Program-made: the position numbers and the translations under genes
Assembly (NCBI GenBank): GCA_964593865.1
Contig: CAZQKE010000015.1
Location: 1 to 25,156, forward strand
Length of the DNA stretch: 25,156 nucleotides
Source: CAZQKE01 sp964593865
GTDB taxonomy: Bacteria; Chloroflexota; Anaerolineae; JAAYZQ01
Direction of reading: 5' to 3'
Notes under the pieces: generated by a model
Database searches by the model: none
What the model was told of the DNA's origin: nothing
Seen by the model: only the letters and a program-made list of their open reading frames with translations
Part shown: in pieces, positions 13,147 through 21,395 of the stretch
Position numbering within the stretch: the stretch's first letter is position 1
How the letters are laid out: each line of letters opens with the position of its first letter

Positions 13147-15666
13147 TTAATTGAGCGTGGGTTCCAGCACCGGTTCAAGGGTGGGGGAGATGGTCGGTTC
13201 CATCTCCTCCAACGCAATGGCCGTGCGGATCGGTTCCTCCGGTTTTTGTTCAAAGGTCAGCTTCCCATCCTGTTCGTCCACGACGACGATGTCGCCTGCG
13301 CCGAACTTTCCGGCCAGCAGACCTTCGGAGATCGCATCTTCTATTTCGGATTGGATGACTCGCCGCAGGGGACGGGCACCCAGTTTGGGATCGTACCCCT
13401 TGTCGGCCAGGTAGTCCCGCGCTGCAGGGGTTAGCTCCAGGCGCATCTCGTGTTCCCCCAACCGCCGGTTGACTTTTTCAATCTCCAGGTCCACGATCTT
13501 TTTGATCTGATCCCGGGTGAGGGCGTGGAAGACGATGGTGGCGTCGATGCGGTTCAGGAATTCGGGGCGGAAGATGCGTTTCAACTCGTTTAGGACCTTT
13601 TCCCGCATTTCGTCATAGGATTCGCGCTCTTCCTGGGCGGCGTCGCGTTTGCGCACAAAGCCCAAAGCGGTGGACCGCCCGATCACTTCGGCCCCGACGT
13701 TGGAGGTCATCAGGATAATGGTGTTGCGAAAGTCTACTTTGCGCCCTTTGGCGTCGGAAAGGTGGCCGTCCTCCATGATCTGGAGCAGCATGTTGGCTAC
13801 TTCGGGGTGGGCTTTTTCTACTTCGTCGAAGCAGACTACGGTGAAGGGCCGACGGCGGACCGTCTCGGTCAGTTGCCCGGCATCCTCGTAGCCGACGTAG
13901 CCCGGCGGTGCGCCCACCAGGCGGGCGACGGTGTGCCGTTCCATGAATTCGGACATATCCAGTTGCAACAGGGCGTCTTCGCTGCCGAACATGAATTCGG
14001 CCAGTGCTTTGGCCAGTTCTGTTTTGCCTACGCCGGTTGGCCCCAAGAAGAGGAAGGATCCGATGGGCCGCCGGGGGTCTTTGAGACCTGCGCGGGCGCG
14101 GCGCACGGCGCGGGAAATGGCTTCGATGGCCTCATCCTGCCCGACGATGCGTCGGTGCAGGGCTTCCTCCATCTGCAACAGCCGCTCCGATTCTTCGGTT
14201 TCCAATTGCATCAAGGGTACGCCGGTCCACATGGAGACGATTTCGGCCACATCTTCTGCCGTTACCGAGACGGGAGCGGAGGAAACATCCCAATTCACGC
14301 GTAGCTGCTCCAGCTGCGATTTCAGCTCCCGTTCGCGGTCGCGCAGCGCGCTGGCATCTGTCCATTTTTGGGCGTCAATGGCTTCATCCTTCCTGCGCTG
14401 GATCTCTTTGATCTCCTGGAAAGTCTCCTTGAGGGAGGGGGTGTGGGGCATTTTGTACATGCGCACCCGCGAGGCTGCTTCGTCAATGACGTCAATGGCC
14501 TTGTCCGGCAGGTAGCGGTCGGTGATGTAGCGGGCCGAGAGGCGGGCTGCTGCTTCCAGGGCTTCGTCTTCAATGGGGAGTTTGTGGTGTTCTTCGTAGA
14601 GCGATTTGACGCCGCGCAGGATTTCAATGGTTTCTTCTACCGTCGGTTCGTTGACGTACACCGGCTGAAAGCGGCGTTCCAGGGCTGCGTCGCTTTCTAT
14701 GTATTTGCGGTATTCATCCAGCGTTGTTGCGCCGATGCATTGCAATTCGCCCCTGGCCAAGGCCGGTTTGAGGATGTTGGCTGCGTCTACGGAGCTGCCT
14801 GCTGCCCCTGCGCCGACCAGCATGTGGACTTCGTCTATGAACAGGATGCTATCGGAGCCTTGAAGTTCTTTGATAACCCGTTTCAGCCGTTCTTCAAACT
14901 GGCCGCGGTAGATGGTCCCGGCCACCAGGCTCCCGATGTCCAACTGCAGCACCCGTTTGTCCAGCAGCGGTTCGGGCACGTCCCCGCTGACGATGCGCTG
15001 GGCCAGTCCCTCCACGATGGCCGTTTTGCCTACACCCGGATCTCCGATCAGGGCCGGGTTGTTCTTGGTCCGTCGCGCCAGGATTTGGATGACGCGCTCA
15101 ATTTCGTTTTGCCGTCCGATGACCGGGTCCAGTTTGCCTGCATCGGCCAGGGCGGTCAGGTCTGTGCCCAGCTGGTCCATGGTCGGGGTTGCGCTCCGTT
15201 CCCGGACGCCGGCGTGGACGGGGGCTTCTTCCAGGAACTTGGAGACCTGCTCCCGCACTCGGTCCGGAGGTGCGCCCAGGCGGCGCAGGACGTCCACCGC
15301 TACTCCTTCGCCTTCGCGGACCAGGCCCAGCAGCAGGTGTTCTGTGCCGATGTAGTGGTGGTGCAGACTGCGGGCTTCTTCTACGGCCAGCTCAATGACC
15401 CGTTTGGTACGGGGGGTAAGGGTGGGCTGAGAGTAGACCGGACGGGGACCTCGCCCGACGGTCCGTTCTACCGCTTCCCGTACCTGCTCCGGAGTGATGT
15501 CCAGACTTTTGAGCACACGCATTGCCACGCCGCCTTCTTCGGCCACCAGGCCCAGGAGGATGTGCTCGGTGCCGATGTAACGATGGTTCAAGCGGCGGGC
15601 TTCTTCCCCTGCTTTGGTCAGTACCCGTCTAGCCCGTTTGGTAAAACGATCCAGGTTTGCTGCCAC
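13147..15666 (-). CDS. clpC: ATP-dependent Clp protease ATP-binding subunit ClpC
   Basis: An 839-residue Hsp100 unfoldase that feeds substrates to ClpP. Two Clp-N repeats occupy about 1-145 (RYIGTEHILLGLV and HYIGTEHLLLGLV). The first AAA+ domain has Walker A GDPGVGKT at 208-215 and Walker B LFIDEVH. A UVR-like coiled coil lies at about 418-453, which marks ClpC rather than ClpA or ClpB. The second AAA+ domain has GPTGVGKT at 542-549. The ClpP-docking loop is LGF at 668-670. The start is GTG 15666, preceded by GAGGGTGA. No ctsR or mcsAB genes accompany it, unlike the Bacillus operon. The upstream region carries a -10-like TATAAT and a perfect palindrome. Confidence 0.96.
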   Translation of the reverse strand: MAANLDRFTKRARRVLTKAGEEARRLNHRYIGTEHILLGLVAEEGGVAMRVLKSLDITPEQVREAVERTVGRGPRPVYSQPTLTPRTKRVIELAVEEARSLHHHYIGTEHLLLGLVREGEGVAVDVLRRLGAPPDRVREQVSKFLEEAPVHAGVRERSATPTMDQLGTDLTALADAGKLDPVIGRQNEIERVIQILARRTKNNPALIGDPGVGKTAIVEGLAQRIVSGDVPEPLLDKRVLQLDIGSLVAGTIYRGQFEERLKRVIKELQGSDSILFIDEVHMLVGAGAAGSSVDAANILKPALARGELQCIGATTLDEYRKYIESDAALERRFQPVYVNEPTVEETIEILRGVKSLYEEHHKLPIEDEALEAAARLSARYITDRYLPDKAIDVIDEAASRVRMYKMPHTPSLKETFQEIKEIQRRKDEAIDAQKWTDASALRDRERELKSQLEQLRVNWDVSSAPVSVTAEDVAEIVSMWTGVPLMQLETEESERLLQMEEALHRRIVGQDEAIEAISRAVRRARAGLKDPRRPIGSFLFLGPTGVGKTELAKALAEFMFGSEDALLQLDMSEFMERHTVARLVGAPPGYVGYEDAGQLTETVRRRPFTVVCFDEVEKAHPEVANMLLQIMEDGHLSDAKGRKVDFRNTIILMTSNVGAEVIGRSTALGFVRKRDAAQEERESYDEMREKVLNELKRIFRPEFLNRIDATIVFHALTRDQIKKIVDLEIEKVNRRLGEHEMRLELTPAARDYLADKGYDPKLGARPLRRVIQSEIEDAISEGLLAGKFGAGDIVVVDEQDGKLTFEQKPEEPIRTAIALEEMEPTISPTLEPVLEPTLN

Positions 15667-15836
15667 GTTTCACCCTCTTCCTCGAAAATAAACTCCCAAT
15701 TTCTCTTCTTCTCTTCGCCTTTGTGGTTCGAATCTTGGAACCGCCAAGACGCCAAGGGCGCGAAGGTTTTTTGCGCCTTTGCGGTTCGAATCTCCGGAAC
15801 CGCCAAAGCGGGTCGTCCACGAATTGAGCGCGAGTG
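15667..15836. repeat. clpC leader containing CGCCAAGG-family and GTCGTCCACGAAT-family repeats
   Basis: No gene is supported here. From 15715 to 15810 two inverted units follow one another, built on CCTTTG(T/C)GGTTCGAATC facing GAACCGCCAA. The same family recurs at 22559-22607 and, more weakly, at about 8571-8652. At 15812-15838 a second family begins with GTCGTCCACGAATTGAGCGC. If clpC is transcribed from the -10 at 15860-15865, this DNA is its 5' leader of about 185 bases. Confidence 0.75.
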
Positions 15837-15838
15837 CG

Positions 15839-15858
15839 CAAATGGGCCGACCCATTTG
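15839..15858. promoter_or_regulatory. Perfect palindrome, candidate clpC operator
   Basis: CAAATGGG (15839-15846), a CCGA spacer and CCCATTTG (15851-15858) form an 8-base perfect inverted repeat. It lies immediately downstream of the -10-like box on the minus strand, covering the predicted transcription start of clpC. It does not match the HrcA CIRCE element (TTAGCACTC-N9-GAGTGCTAA). An operator role is inferred from position only. Confidence 0.5.
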
Positions 15859-15859
15859 T

Positions 15860-15865
15860 ATTATA
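15860..15865 (-). promoter_or_regulatory. -10-like box upstream of clpC
   Basis: TATAAT on the minus strand. No good -35 box is found 16-18 bases upstream, so this is either an activated promoter, one read by another sigma factor, or chance. Confidence 0.45.
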
Positions 15866-15914
15866 TCCCTCTTTGGGGCTAGAGTGGGTAAGCCGTGTCA
15901 CATAACCGCGCCTT

Positions 15915-17135
15915 TTAGGAAAGGTCATCCTCGTATTCAAAGTCGGATTCGGATCCGCCCAGTTCTGCCCGCCAGTCCTGGTCGGCGTATTCGGGATCGG
16001 CCACACGCCGCAAGCTCAGCCCCATCCGGCGGCGTTCGGCGTCAATGCGAATGATGCGCATAACGTGCTTTTCCCCTTCCCGAACGACCTCTTTGGGGTG
16101 GCCGACCCGTCCGTCGCTCAGTTCGGAGATATGGATCAACCCTTCAATTTCGTCGTTGATCAGGGCAAAGGCGCCGAAATTCACCAAGCGGGTGATGGTT
16201 CCTTCCACCAACTGGCCGACATAGTAGCGGCTTTCCACGGTGGACCACGGCTCCGGTTCCAGGCGTTTGAGGCTGAGGGCGATGCGTTTGCTCTCCGGGT
16301 CCACGTTGAGGACGTACACGTCCACTTCCTGGCCGACTTGGAGGATGTCGCGGGGTTTGACGGAGCGGTTCCAGGAAAGTTCGGAAAGGTGGATCAGGCC
16401 GTCGGCCCCGCCCAAGTCCACAAAAGCCCCGAAATCTGTCAGGCTGCTGACAACTCCCCGGCGCACTTCGCCCACGCGCAGCTCGGATAGCAGTTTCTCC
16501 TTTTGCGATTCCCGTTGTATGCGCACCGCTGCTCGTTCGGAAAAGATCAGGCGTTTGCGGCGGCGATTGATCTCAATGATCTTGACCAGAATGGGGGTTC
16601 CGACCAGGGGTGACCAGCGTTCCTCCGGTCGTTGGTCGTTGCGGCCTTGATGTTGGGCGGTGAGCTGGGAGGCGGGGACAAAGCCGCGCAGCCGTCCTAG
16701 CCGCACGATCAGGCCGCCCTTGTTGAACCCGGCGACCTGGGTTTCCAGCAATTCGCCCGATTCGAACATCTCTTGGGCACGAAGCCAATCCCTTTCTTCC
16801 TCTGCCCGCCGGATGGAGAGGATGATGTTGCCTTCTTGGTCTTCGGCGTTGACAACGTAAACGGAGATGGTGTCTCCGACTTTGAGGTTTTCCAGCCCCT
16901 GACGCCCTAGCCGTTCCAACTCCTTGCTGGGGACCACTCCTTCCGACTTGGCCCCCACGTCCACCAAGACTTCGGTGGGCGTTACGCTGACGATCATGCC
17001 CTCGACGATGTCACCCTGCTTGAGCCTGCGGACGCTGAACTCTTCCGCCAGCAGAGCACTCATGGGATGTTCTTCGGGTGATGGTGTGTCCCCCCCTCCT
17101 GCCATTAGGTCTCCGGTGTTTTGCTTCTCCTCCAT
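15915..17135 (-). CDS. rpsA: 30S ribosomal protein S1 (four S1 domains)
   Basis: A 406-residue RNA-binding protein with four S1 (OB-fold) domains at about 35-105, 120-195, 215-285 and 300-375. Each contains the G-x-V motif and, in the last two, GAFVDLGGADGLIHLSELS and GAFALINDEIEGLIHISELS. S1 helps mRNA binding and start-site unfolding on the 30S subunit. Escherichia coli S1 has six domains; four is usual in many other phyla. The start ATG 17135 is preceded at a distance by GGGGGAG. A promoter is visible at 17217-17245. The low-complexity acidic N-terminus and the acidic tail (SESDFEYEDDLS) are common in the family. Confidence 0.93.
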   Translation of the reverse strand: MEEKQNTGDLMAGGGDTPSPEEHPMSALLAEEFSVRRLKQGDIVEGMIVSVTPTEVLVDVGAKSEGVVPSKELERLGRQGLENLKVGDTISVYVVNAEDQEGNIILSIRRAEEERDWLRAQEMFESGELLETQVAGFNKGGLIVRLGRLRGFVPASQLTAQHQGRNDQRPEERWSPLVGTPILVKIIEINRRRKRLIFSERAAVRIQRESQKEKLLSELRVGEVRRGVVSSLTDFGAFVDLGGADGLIHLSELSWNRSVKPRDILQVGQEVDVYVLNVDPESKRIALSLKRLEPEPWSTVESRYYVGQLVEGTITRLVNFGAFALINDEIEGLIHISELSDGRVGHPKEVVREGEKHVMRIIRIDAERRRMGLSLRRVADPEYADQDWRAELGGSESDFEYEDDLS

Positions 17136-17216
17136 AAAACTGGATACTCCCCCTGCAAAGTTTTGGGCCCCACAGGCGGCGTGAGGTACGGTCCTTGAGC
17201 CGCGCTGTTACGGCCC

Positions 17217-17245
17217 ATTATACCCTCTTTTCAGATAAAAGGCAA
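17217..17245 (-). promoter_or_regulatory. Promoter of rpsA
   Basis: On the minus strand TTGCCT (17240-17245), a 17-base spacer and TATAAT (17217-17222) give a leader of about 75 bases. It is divergent from the NfeD-like gene promoter. Confidence 0.8.
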
Positions 17246-17306
17246 ACAGGCTTGGGAAAGGAATCTCGTCTCTCGCCGGCCGGGCTTTCGGAATGGCGTA
17301 TATGGT

Positions 17307-17335
17307 TTGTGTCCCCGACCAGATGATGGTATAAT
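17307..17335 (+). promoter_or_regulatory. Promoter of the NfeD-like/flotillin pair
   Basis: TTGTGT (17307-17312), a 17-base spacer and TATAAT (17330-17335) place the start near 17342, about 50 bases before ATG 17392. The -35 box is a weak match. Confidence 0.7.
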
Positions 17336-17391
17336 GCTTTCCCTAGCAGGCGGGCCGGAGACCGGTTTTGGGGGGTGATAAGGAGGTCCCG

Positions 17392-18036
17392 ATGTTTGAT
17401 TTCAGCCTGGAAACGCTGAATTGTGTGTATTTTGGTCTGTTCCTCGTTGGTGTGGGGTATGCTCTGTTTATCGTCATTACCGGCGGCCTGTCGGATATTC
17501 ACCTGCCCGATGTAGATGTGGACATTCCCCATGTGGACCTTCCCGGCGACGTGGACATCCCCGGAGTGGACATTCATATCGGCGATGCGGGAGGGGCGGG
17601 GGGTGGCATAGACGCTCCGGACGTTTCCCTCTCTCCCCTGAGTCCCATCACCGTGGCAACCTTTGTCACCACTTTCGGCGGGGTGGGGGTACTGACCCTG
17701 CAGCTGTTCAATTTAGACCCTCGTCTTAGTTTGCTCCTATCCACCGTCGGCGGCTTGGCTGCTGCCGGTCTGATGTATGGCGTGGTCAGCCAGTTCTTTG
17801 TCCGTTCCCAGGCTTCCAGTGAGATCCGTCAGAACGAGCTGATAGGGATACAAGGGGAGATCACCGTGCCCATCGGTGAGGATGCGCCGGGGCAGGTGAC
17901 GTATATCACCCGCAGTGGGAGGATGAGTTCCATGGCCCGTTCGGTGGACGGACGGCCCATCCCACGCGGGCAATTGGTGACAATCGTGCGGACCGTCGGT
18001 CCCCAGGTGCTGGTCAAACCATTGGAGGAAACGTGA
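17392..18036 (+). CDS. NfeD-like (YuaF-type) membrane protein with acidic repeat segment
   Basis: A 214-residue membrane protein that I assign to the NfeD/YuaF group by layout and by the flotillin gene next to it. Membrane segment 1 is at about 13-31 and segments 2-3 at about 85-107 and 112-133. The C-terminal soluble domain (about 147-210, LIGIQGEITVPIGEDAPGQVTYI) has the OB-fold pattern of NfeD C-terminal domains. Between the first two membrane segments a stretch at about 35-62 repeats D-V-D-I-P/H-V-D-L units (DVDVDIPHVDLPGDVDIP), followed by a Gly-rich run. YuaF-type proteins partner flotillin in membrane microdomains. Start ATG 17392 has AAGGAGG upstream. Confidence 0.8.
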   Translation: MFDFSLETLNCVYFGLFLVGVGYALFIVITGGLSDIHLPDVDVDIPHVDLPGDVDIPGVDIHIGDAGGAGGGIDAPDVSLSPLSPITVATFVTTFGGVGVLTLQLFNLDPRLSLLLSTVGGLAAAGLMYGVVSQFFVRSQASSEIRQNELIGIQGEITVPIGEDAPGQVTYITRSGRMSSMARSVDGRPIPRGQLVTIVRTVGPQVLVKPLEET

Positions 18037-18133
18037 GCAGGCTCGGCCTGTGTGGCAGGCGATTTCGGCGACCCTGCGGCGGGATGACGCCGAGAACAAA
18101 GGGTGATGAGCGGTTAATCAGAAAGGAGGGGGT

Positions 18134-19609
18134 ATGCCCTGGCAAGCGATCCTGATCGCCGTCGGAATCCTGTTTGTGTTTTTCGTAGGCTTTGGCTTTT
18201 ACGCCAGCCGCTACAAAAAGGTCGGTCCTAACCAGGTCCTCGTCGTTTCGGGCCGTAGGCGGACCGTCGTCAATCCCGTCACCGGTCAGAAGGAGACGGT
18301 CGGTTTCCGCGTGGTCAAAGGCGGTGGTACGTTTATCATCCCCGTCCTGGAGCGGGTGGATGTGCTCTCAATGGAGATCTTGACCATTGAGATCGCCGTC
18401 CAGAACGTGTACACCGTAGAAGGTGTGCCCGTCCACGTGGACGCCGTGGCCCAGATCAAGATTCGGGGTGATGACGCTTCCATCTACACCGCCGCCGAGC
18501 AGTTCTTGTCCAAAGGCCCGGAGGGGATCATCCATGTAGCCCATGAAACGCTGGCCGGTCACCTGCGGGCCATCCTGGGAATGCTGACCGTTGAGGAGAT
18601 CTACAAGGACCGGGATGCCTTTGCCCAGAAGGTGTTGGAGGTTTCGGGTACCGACCTGGCCAATATGGGATTGGAGATCGTCTCCTTTGTCATCAAGGAC
18701 ATCCGTGATGACAAGGAATATCTGGAAAGCCTGGGGCGGACCCGTACCGCCGAGGTCAAGCGCGACGCCATCAAGGGCGAGGCGGAAGCCCAGCGCGACG
18801 CCACCATTGCCCAGGCACAGGCTGCCCGTGATGCGACCATTCAATCGGCCAGGGCACGCCAGGAAGGGGAGACGGCCAAATACGAGGCCAACACCAAGAT
18901 CGCCGAGGCGGAGAAAAAGTACCGCGTTGAGAAGGCCCATTATGACCAGGAGGCCAACCGCGAGGAGGTCAAGGCCGAGCTGGCGCGCACCTTGCAGGAA
19001 AAGATCACCCAGCAGGAGATCATGGCCCAAGAGGTGCAGATCCAGGTTGTGGCCAAGCAGAAACAGATTGAAGTGCAGGAGCAGGAGGTCCTGCGCAAGG
19101 CCAAAGAGCTGGAAGCCACCGTCAAAGAGCCTGCCGAGGCCGAGCGGTTCCGCATAGAAACGTTGGCCAATGCCAAAAAGTACCAGATCGAGACCGAGGC
19201 GGCCGGCGAGGCGGCTGCCACCCGCCTGCGTGGCGAAGGCGAGGCCGACGCCGTCAGGGCCAAAGGTCTGGCCCAAGCCGAGGTGATCCGCCAGCAGGGA
19301 TTGGCCGAGGCGGAGGCCATGGAGAAAAAGGCCGAAGCCTGGAAGCAGTACAACCAGGCGGCCATCATCCAGCAGCTCATCGAAGCCTTGCCCAAAGTGG
19401 CGGCGGCCATTGCCCAGCCACTGGCCCAGACCGACCGCATCGTGATCATCAACAGCGGCGACGGCAACGAGGGCGCATCCAAGATCACCGGCGACATTAC
19501 CAACATCGTCGCCCAGGTTCCTGCCACCCTGGAGGCTTTGACCGGCGTGGACCTGAGCGAGGCGATACAATCGCTTCCGGGCTTTCAGCAGAAGGAGGAA
19601 GGGGATTGA
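18134..19609 (+). CDS. Flotillin-like SPFH protein
   Basis: A 491-residue flotillin (FloT/YuaG-like). An N-terminal membrane anchor (about 5-24) is followed by the SPFH/band 7 domain (about 30-200, with VGPNQVLVVSG and EGVPVHVDAVAQIKI). A long Ala/Glu/Lys-rich coiled coil follows at about 215-440, containing the EAEA-type repeats typical of flotillins. The C-terminus holds an oligomerisation-like region. Flotillins scaffold membrane microdomains that gather signalling and transport proteins. It follows the NfeD-like gene after 97 bases, with GAAAGGAGGGGG before ATG 18134, matching the yuaF-yuaG pairing known in Bacillus. The stop lies right at the start of a repeat array. Confidence 0.94.
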   Translation: MPWQAILIAVGILFVFFVGFGFYASRYKKVGPNQVLVVSGRRRTVVNPVTGQKETVGFRVVKGGGTFIIPVLERVDVLSMEILTIEIAVQNVYTVEGVPVHVDAVAQIKIRGDDASIYTAAEQFLSKGPEGIIHVAHETLAGHLRAILGMLTVEEIYKDRDAFAQKVLEVSGTDLANMGLEIVSFVIKDIRDDKEYLESLGRTRTAEVKRDAIKGEAEAQRDATIAQAQAARDATIQSARARQEGETAKYEANTKIAEAEKKYRVEKAHYDQEANREEVKAELARTLQEKITQQEIMAQEVQIQVVAKQKQIEVQEQEVLRKAKELEATVKEPAEAERFRIETLANAKKYQIETEAAGEAAATRLRGEGEADAVRAKGLAQAEVIRQQGLAEAEAMEKKAEAWKQYNQAAIIQQLIEALPKVAAAIAQPLAQTDRIVIINSGDGNEGASKITGDITNIVAQVPATLEALTGVDLSEAIQSLPGFQQKEEGD

Positions 19610-19613
19610 CCGG

Positions 19614-20066
19614 CGGCTCACCGCCAAGGATGAAAATCCCCGGCGGCTCGCGCCGGAGGCGGTGGCGACTCAAGTCGCTCCTTTTGGGCCTGCGGCCGGG
19701 CGTCCGCCTACGCGGACGCTCCCGCTTCCTTCCGCCCGCGCAGGCGGGCGGTCGGCCAACGGCCCGCCAGGGGCGGTTTCAACCGCTATTTTCGAGGAAG
19801 CGGACCGATCCCCGGCTCACCGCCAAGGATGAAAATCTCGGCGGTTCGCGCCGGAGGCGGTGGCGACTCCGGTCGCTCCTTTTGGGCCTGGGACCGGGCG
19901 TCCGCCTACGCGGACGCTCCCGCTTCCTTCCGCCCGCGCAGGCGGGCGGTCGGCCAACGGCCCGCCAGGGGCGGTTTCAACCGCTATTTTCTCACGTCGC
20001 CCCTTGGGGGCCTATGGCCGGGCTTCCACCCGCATAGGCGCGGTCCGTCTGCGCCGGCCGCAGACG
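19614..20066. repeat. Hairpin array: two near-identical 180-base copies plus further palindromes
   Basis: Copy 1 (19614-19793) and copy 2 (19813-19991) are nearly identical, differing in three short patches. Each carries GCGTCCGC-CTAC-GCGGACGC (19700-19719; 19898-19917) and CCGCCCGC-GCAG-GCGGGCGG (19732-19751; 19930-19949). Each also has a short stem GCGAC/GTCGC with a changed loop (TCAA versus TCCG). Further on are GCCTATG/CATAGGC (20010-20039) and CGTCTGCG-CCGGC-CGCAGACG (20046-20066). This is a REP-like intergenic array. It may act as a transcription barrier after the flotillin gene. Confidence 0.9.
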
Positions 20067-20141
20067 TGCATTCGCGCCCAATTCATGGATGACTTGTGCC
20101 GAGAAGTTTATTTTCAGAAAATCATGCTTCGGAGAGAGGCC
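20067..20141. other. apgM leader with a degenerate GTCGTCCACGAAT-family element
   Basis: The reverse complement of 20067-20093 matches 15812-15838 at 22 of 27 positions. No convincing promoter was found before apgM. A GGAGAGAGG ribosome binding site ends this stretch. Confidence 0.5.
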
Positions 20142-21362
20142 ATGACACATTTGGACCTGATGAAAACGTTGCATATCCCCGCCCAGACCAAGATCGTCCA
20201 CCTGGTCATGGACGGGCTGGGCGGGCTGCCCCGTCCCGAGGACGGCAAGACCGAGCTGGAAGCGGCCCGCACGCCGAACCTGGACGAACTGGCCGCCCGT
20301 TCTCAGCTGGGGTTGGCCGTGCCGGTGGCCCCCGGCGTCACTCCCGGTAGCGGTCCGGCGCACCTGGCCCTTTTTGGCTATGACCCGCTGCGCTACGACG
20401 TGGGCCGGGGGGTGCTTTCGGCATTGGGCATCGGCTTTGACCTGCAACCCCAGGATGTAGCCGCCCGTGGCAACTTTTGTAGTGTGGACGCCCAGGGCAA
20501 CATCACCGACCGGCGGGCAGGCCGCATCCCCACCGAGACCAACGAGAAACTGGTAGCCCTCCTGCGCGACATCCAACTGCCGGGCGTGCAGGTTTTTGTG
20601 GAGACGGTCAAAGAGTACCGCTTTGTCCTGGTCCTGCGCCCCACCGAAGGTCAATCGCTGGGGGCCAACATCGCCGACACCGACCCCCAGCGAACCGGCG
20701 TGCCACCCTTGCCCGCCCGCGCCCTAGATGCGGACTCGGAGGCGACGGCGGCCCTGGTCAACGACTGGATCGCCCAGGCCCGCCGCATCCTGCAAGACCA
20801 CCATCCCGCCAATGCCCTGACACTGCGCGGCTTTGCCCAAGATCCCGGCCTGCCGCCCTTTGCCGAGATCTTTGGCCTGCGGGCGGGGGCCATCGCCACC
20901 TACCCCATGTACAAAGGCGTGGCCCGCCTGGTGGGGATGGAGGTGCTGCCGGTGGACGGCGAAACCCTGGAAGACGAGCTGGAGACGCTGCGTCGCCATT
21001 GGGCAGACTTTGATTACTTTTTCTTCCATGTGAAAAAGACCGATTCGGCGGGCGAAGACGGCGACTTTGTCCGCAAGATGGAGGTCATTGAACATGTAGA
21101 CGCAGTGGTCGTCCCCGCCATCCTGGAACTGGACCCCGACGTGCTCATCGTCACCGGCGACCATTCAACCCCCGCCTTGCTCAAGAGCCATTCCTGGCAT
21201 CCCGTGCCTACCTTGCTGTGGAGCCGCTTTAATCGGCCCGACGGGATCGCGATCTTTAACGAGCGGGTGTGCGGACGGGGCAGCCTGGGTGTTTTTCCTG
21301 CCACTGCCGAGTTGCCCCTGGCCCTGGGCCATGCCCGACGGCTGACCAAGTACGGCGCGTAG
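20142..21362 (+). CDS. apgM: 2,3-bisphosphoglycerate-independent phosphoglycerate mutase, archaeal type
   Basis: A 406-residue cytosolic enzyme of the alkaline-phosphatase superfamily, interconverting 3- and 2-phosphoglycerate in glycolysis. The first metal site is in LVMDGLGGLP (Asp24), and the catalytic Ser is in PGSGPAHLALFGYDP. The C-terminal metal residues are in HVKKTDSAGEDGD and TGDHSTP, with the further His in KSHSWHPVP. This pattern marks the ApgM branch rather than GpmI. ATG 20142 has GGAGAGAGG upstream. ATG 20124 is an in-frame alternative, and the longer open frame through 19860 reads repeat DNA and is rejected. It is followed by galK after 33 bases, so the two may form a sugar-metabolism operon. 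Confidence 0.93.
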   Translation: MTHLDLMKTLHIPAQTKIVHLVMDGLGGLPRPEDGKTELEAARTPNLDELAARSQLGLAVPVAPGVTPGSGPAHLALFGYDPLRYDVGRGVLSALGIGFDLQPQDVAARGNFCSVDAQGNITDRRAGRIPTETNEKLVALLRDIQLPGVQVFVETVKEYRFVLVLRPTEGQSLGANIADTDPQRTGVPPLPARALDADSEATAALVNDWIAQARRILQDHHPANALTLRGFAQDPGLPPFAEIFGLRAGAIATYPMYKGVARLVGMEVLPVDGETLEDELETLRRHWADFDYFFFHVKKTDSAGEDGDFVRKMEVIEHVDAVVVPAILELDPDVLIVTGDHSTPALLKSHSWHPVPTLLWSRFNRPDGIAIFNERVCGRGSLGVFPATAELPLALGHARRLTKYGA

Positions 21363-21395
21363 GGCACAGGGCCTTGCGTCATTCCGAAAGCAACG

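Noticed and set aside
14368..15882. 504-aa plus-strand ORF opposite clpC
   Set aside because: It mirrors a strongly conserved gene and runs on into the repeat DNA; the translation resembles no protein.
15667..15914. CIRCE (HrcA) element upstream of clpC
   Set aside because: No TTAGCACTC or GAGTGCTAA pair is present; the palindrome seen there has a different sequence and spacing.
17136..17391. Riboswitch between rpsA and the NfeD-like gene
   Set aside because: The space is taken up by two divergent promoters and short leaders; no conserved aptamer motif is recognisable.
18368..19627. 419-aa minus-strand ORF opposite the flotillin gene
   Set aside because: Leu/Gly-rich translation generated by the antisense of the coiled-coil codons; no start signals.
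19860..20141. N-terminal extension of ApgM through the hairpin array
   Set aside because: The extra residues are repeat translation and the family N-terminus fits ATG 20142 with its own ribosome binding site.
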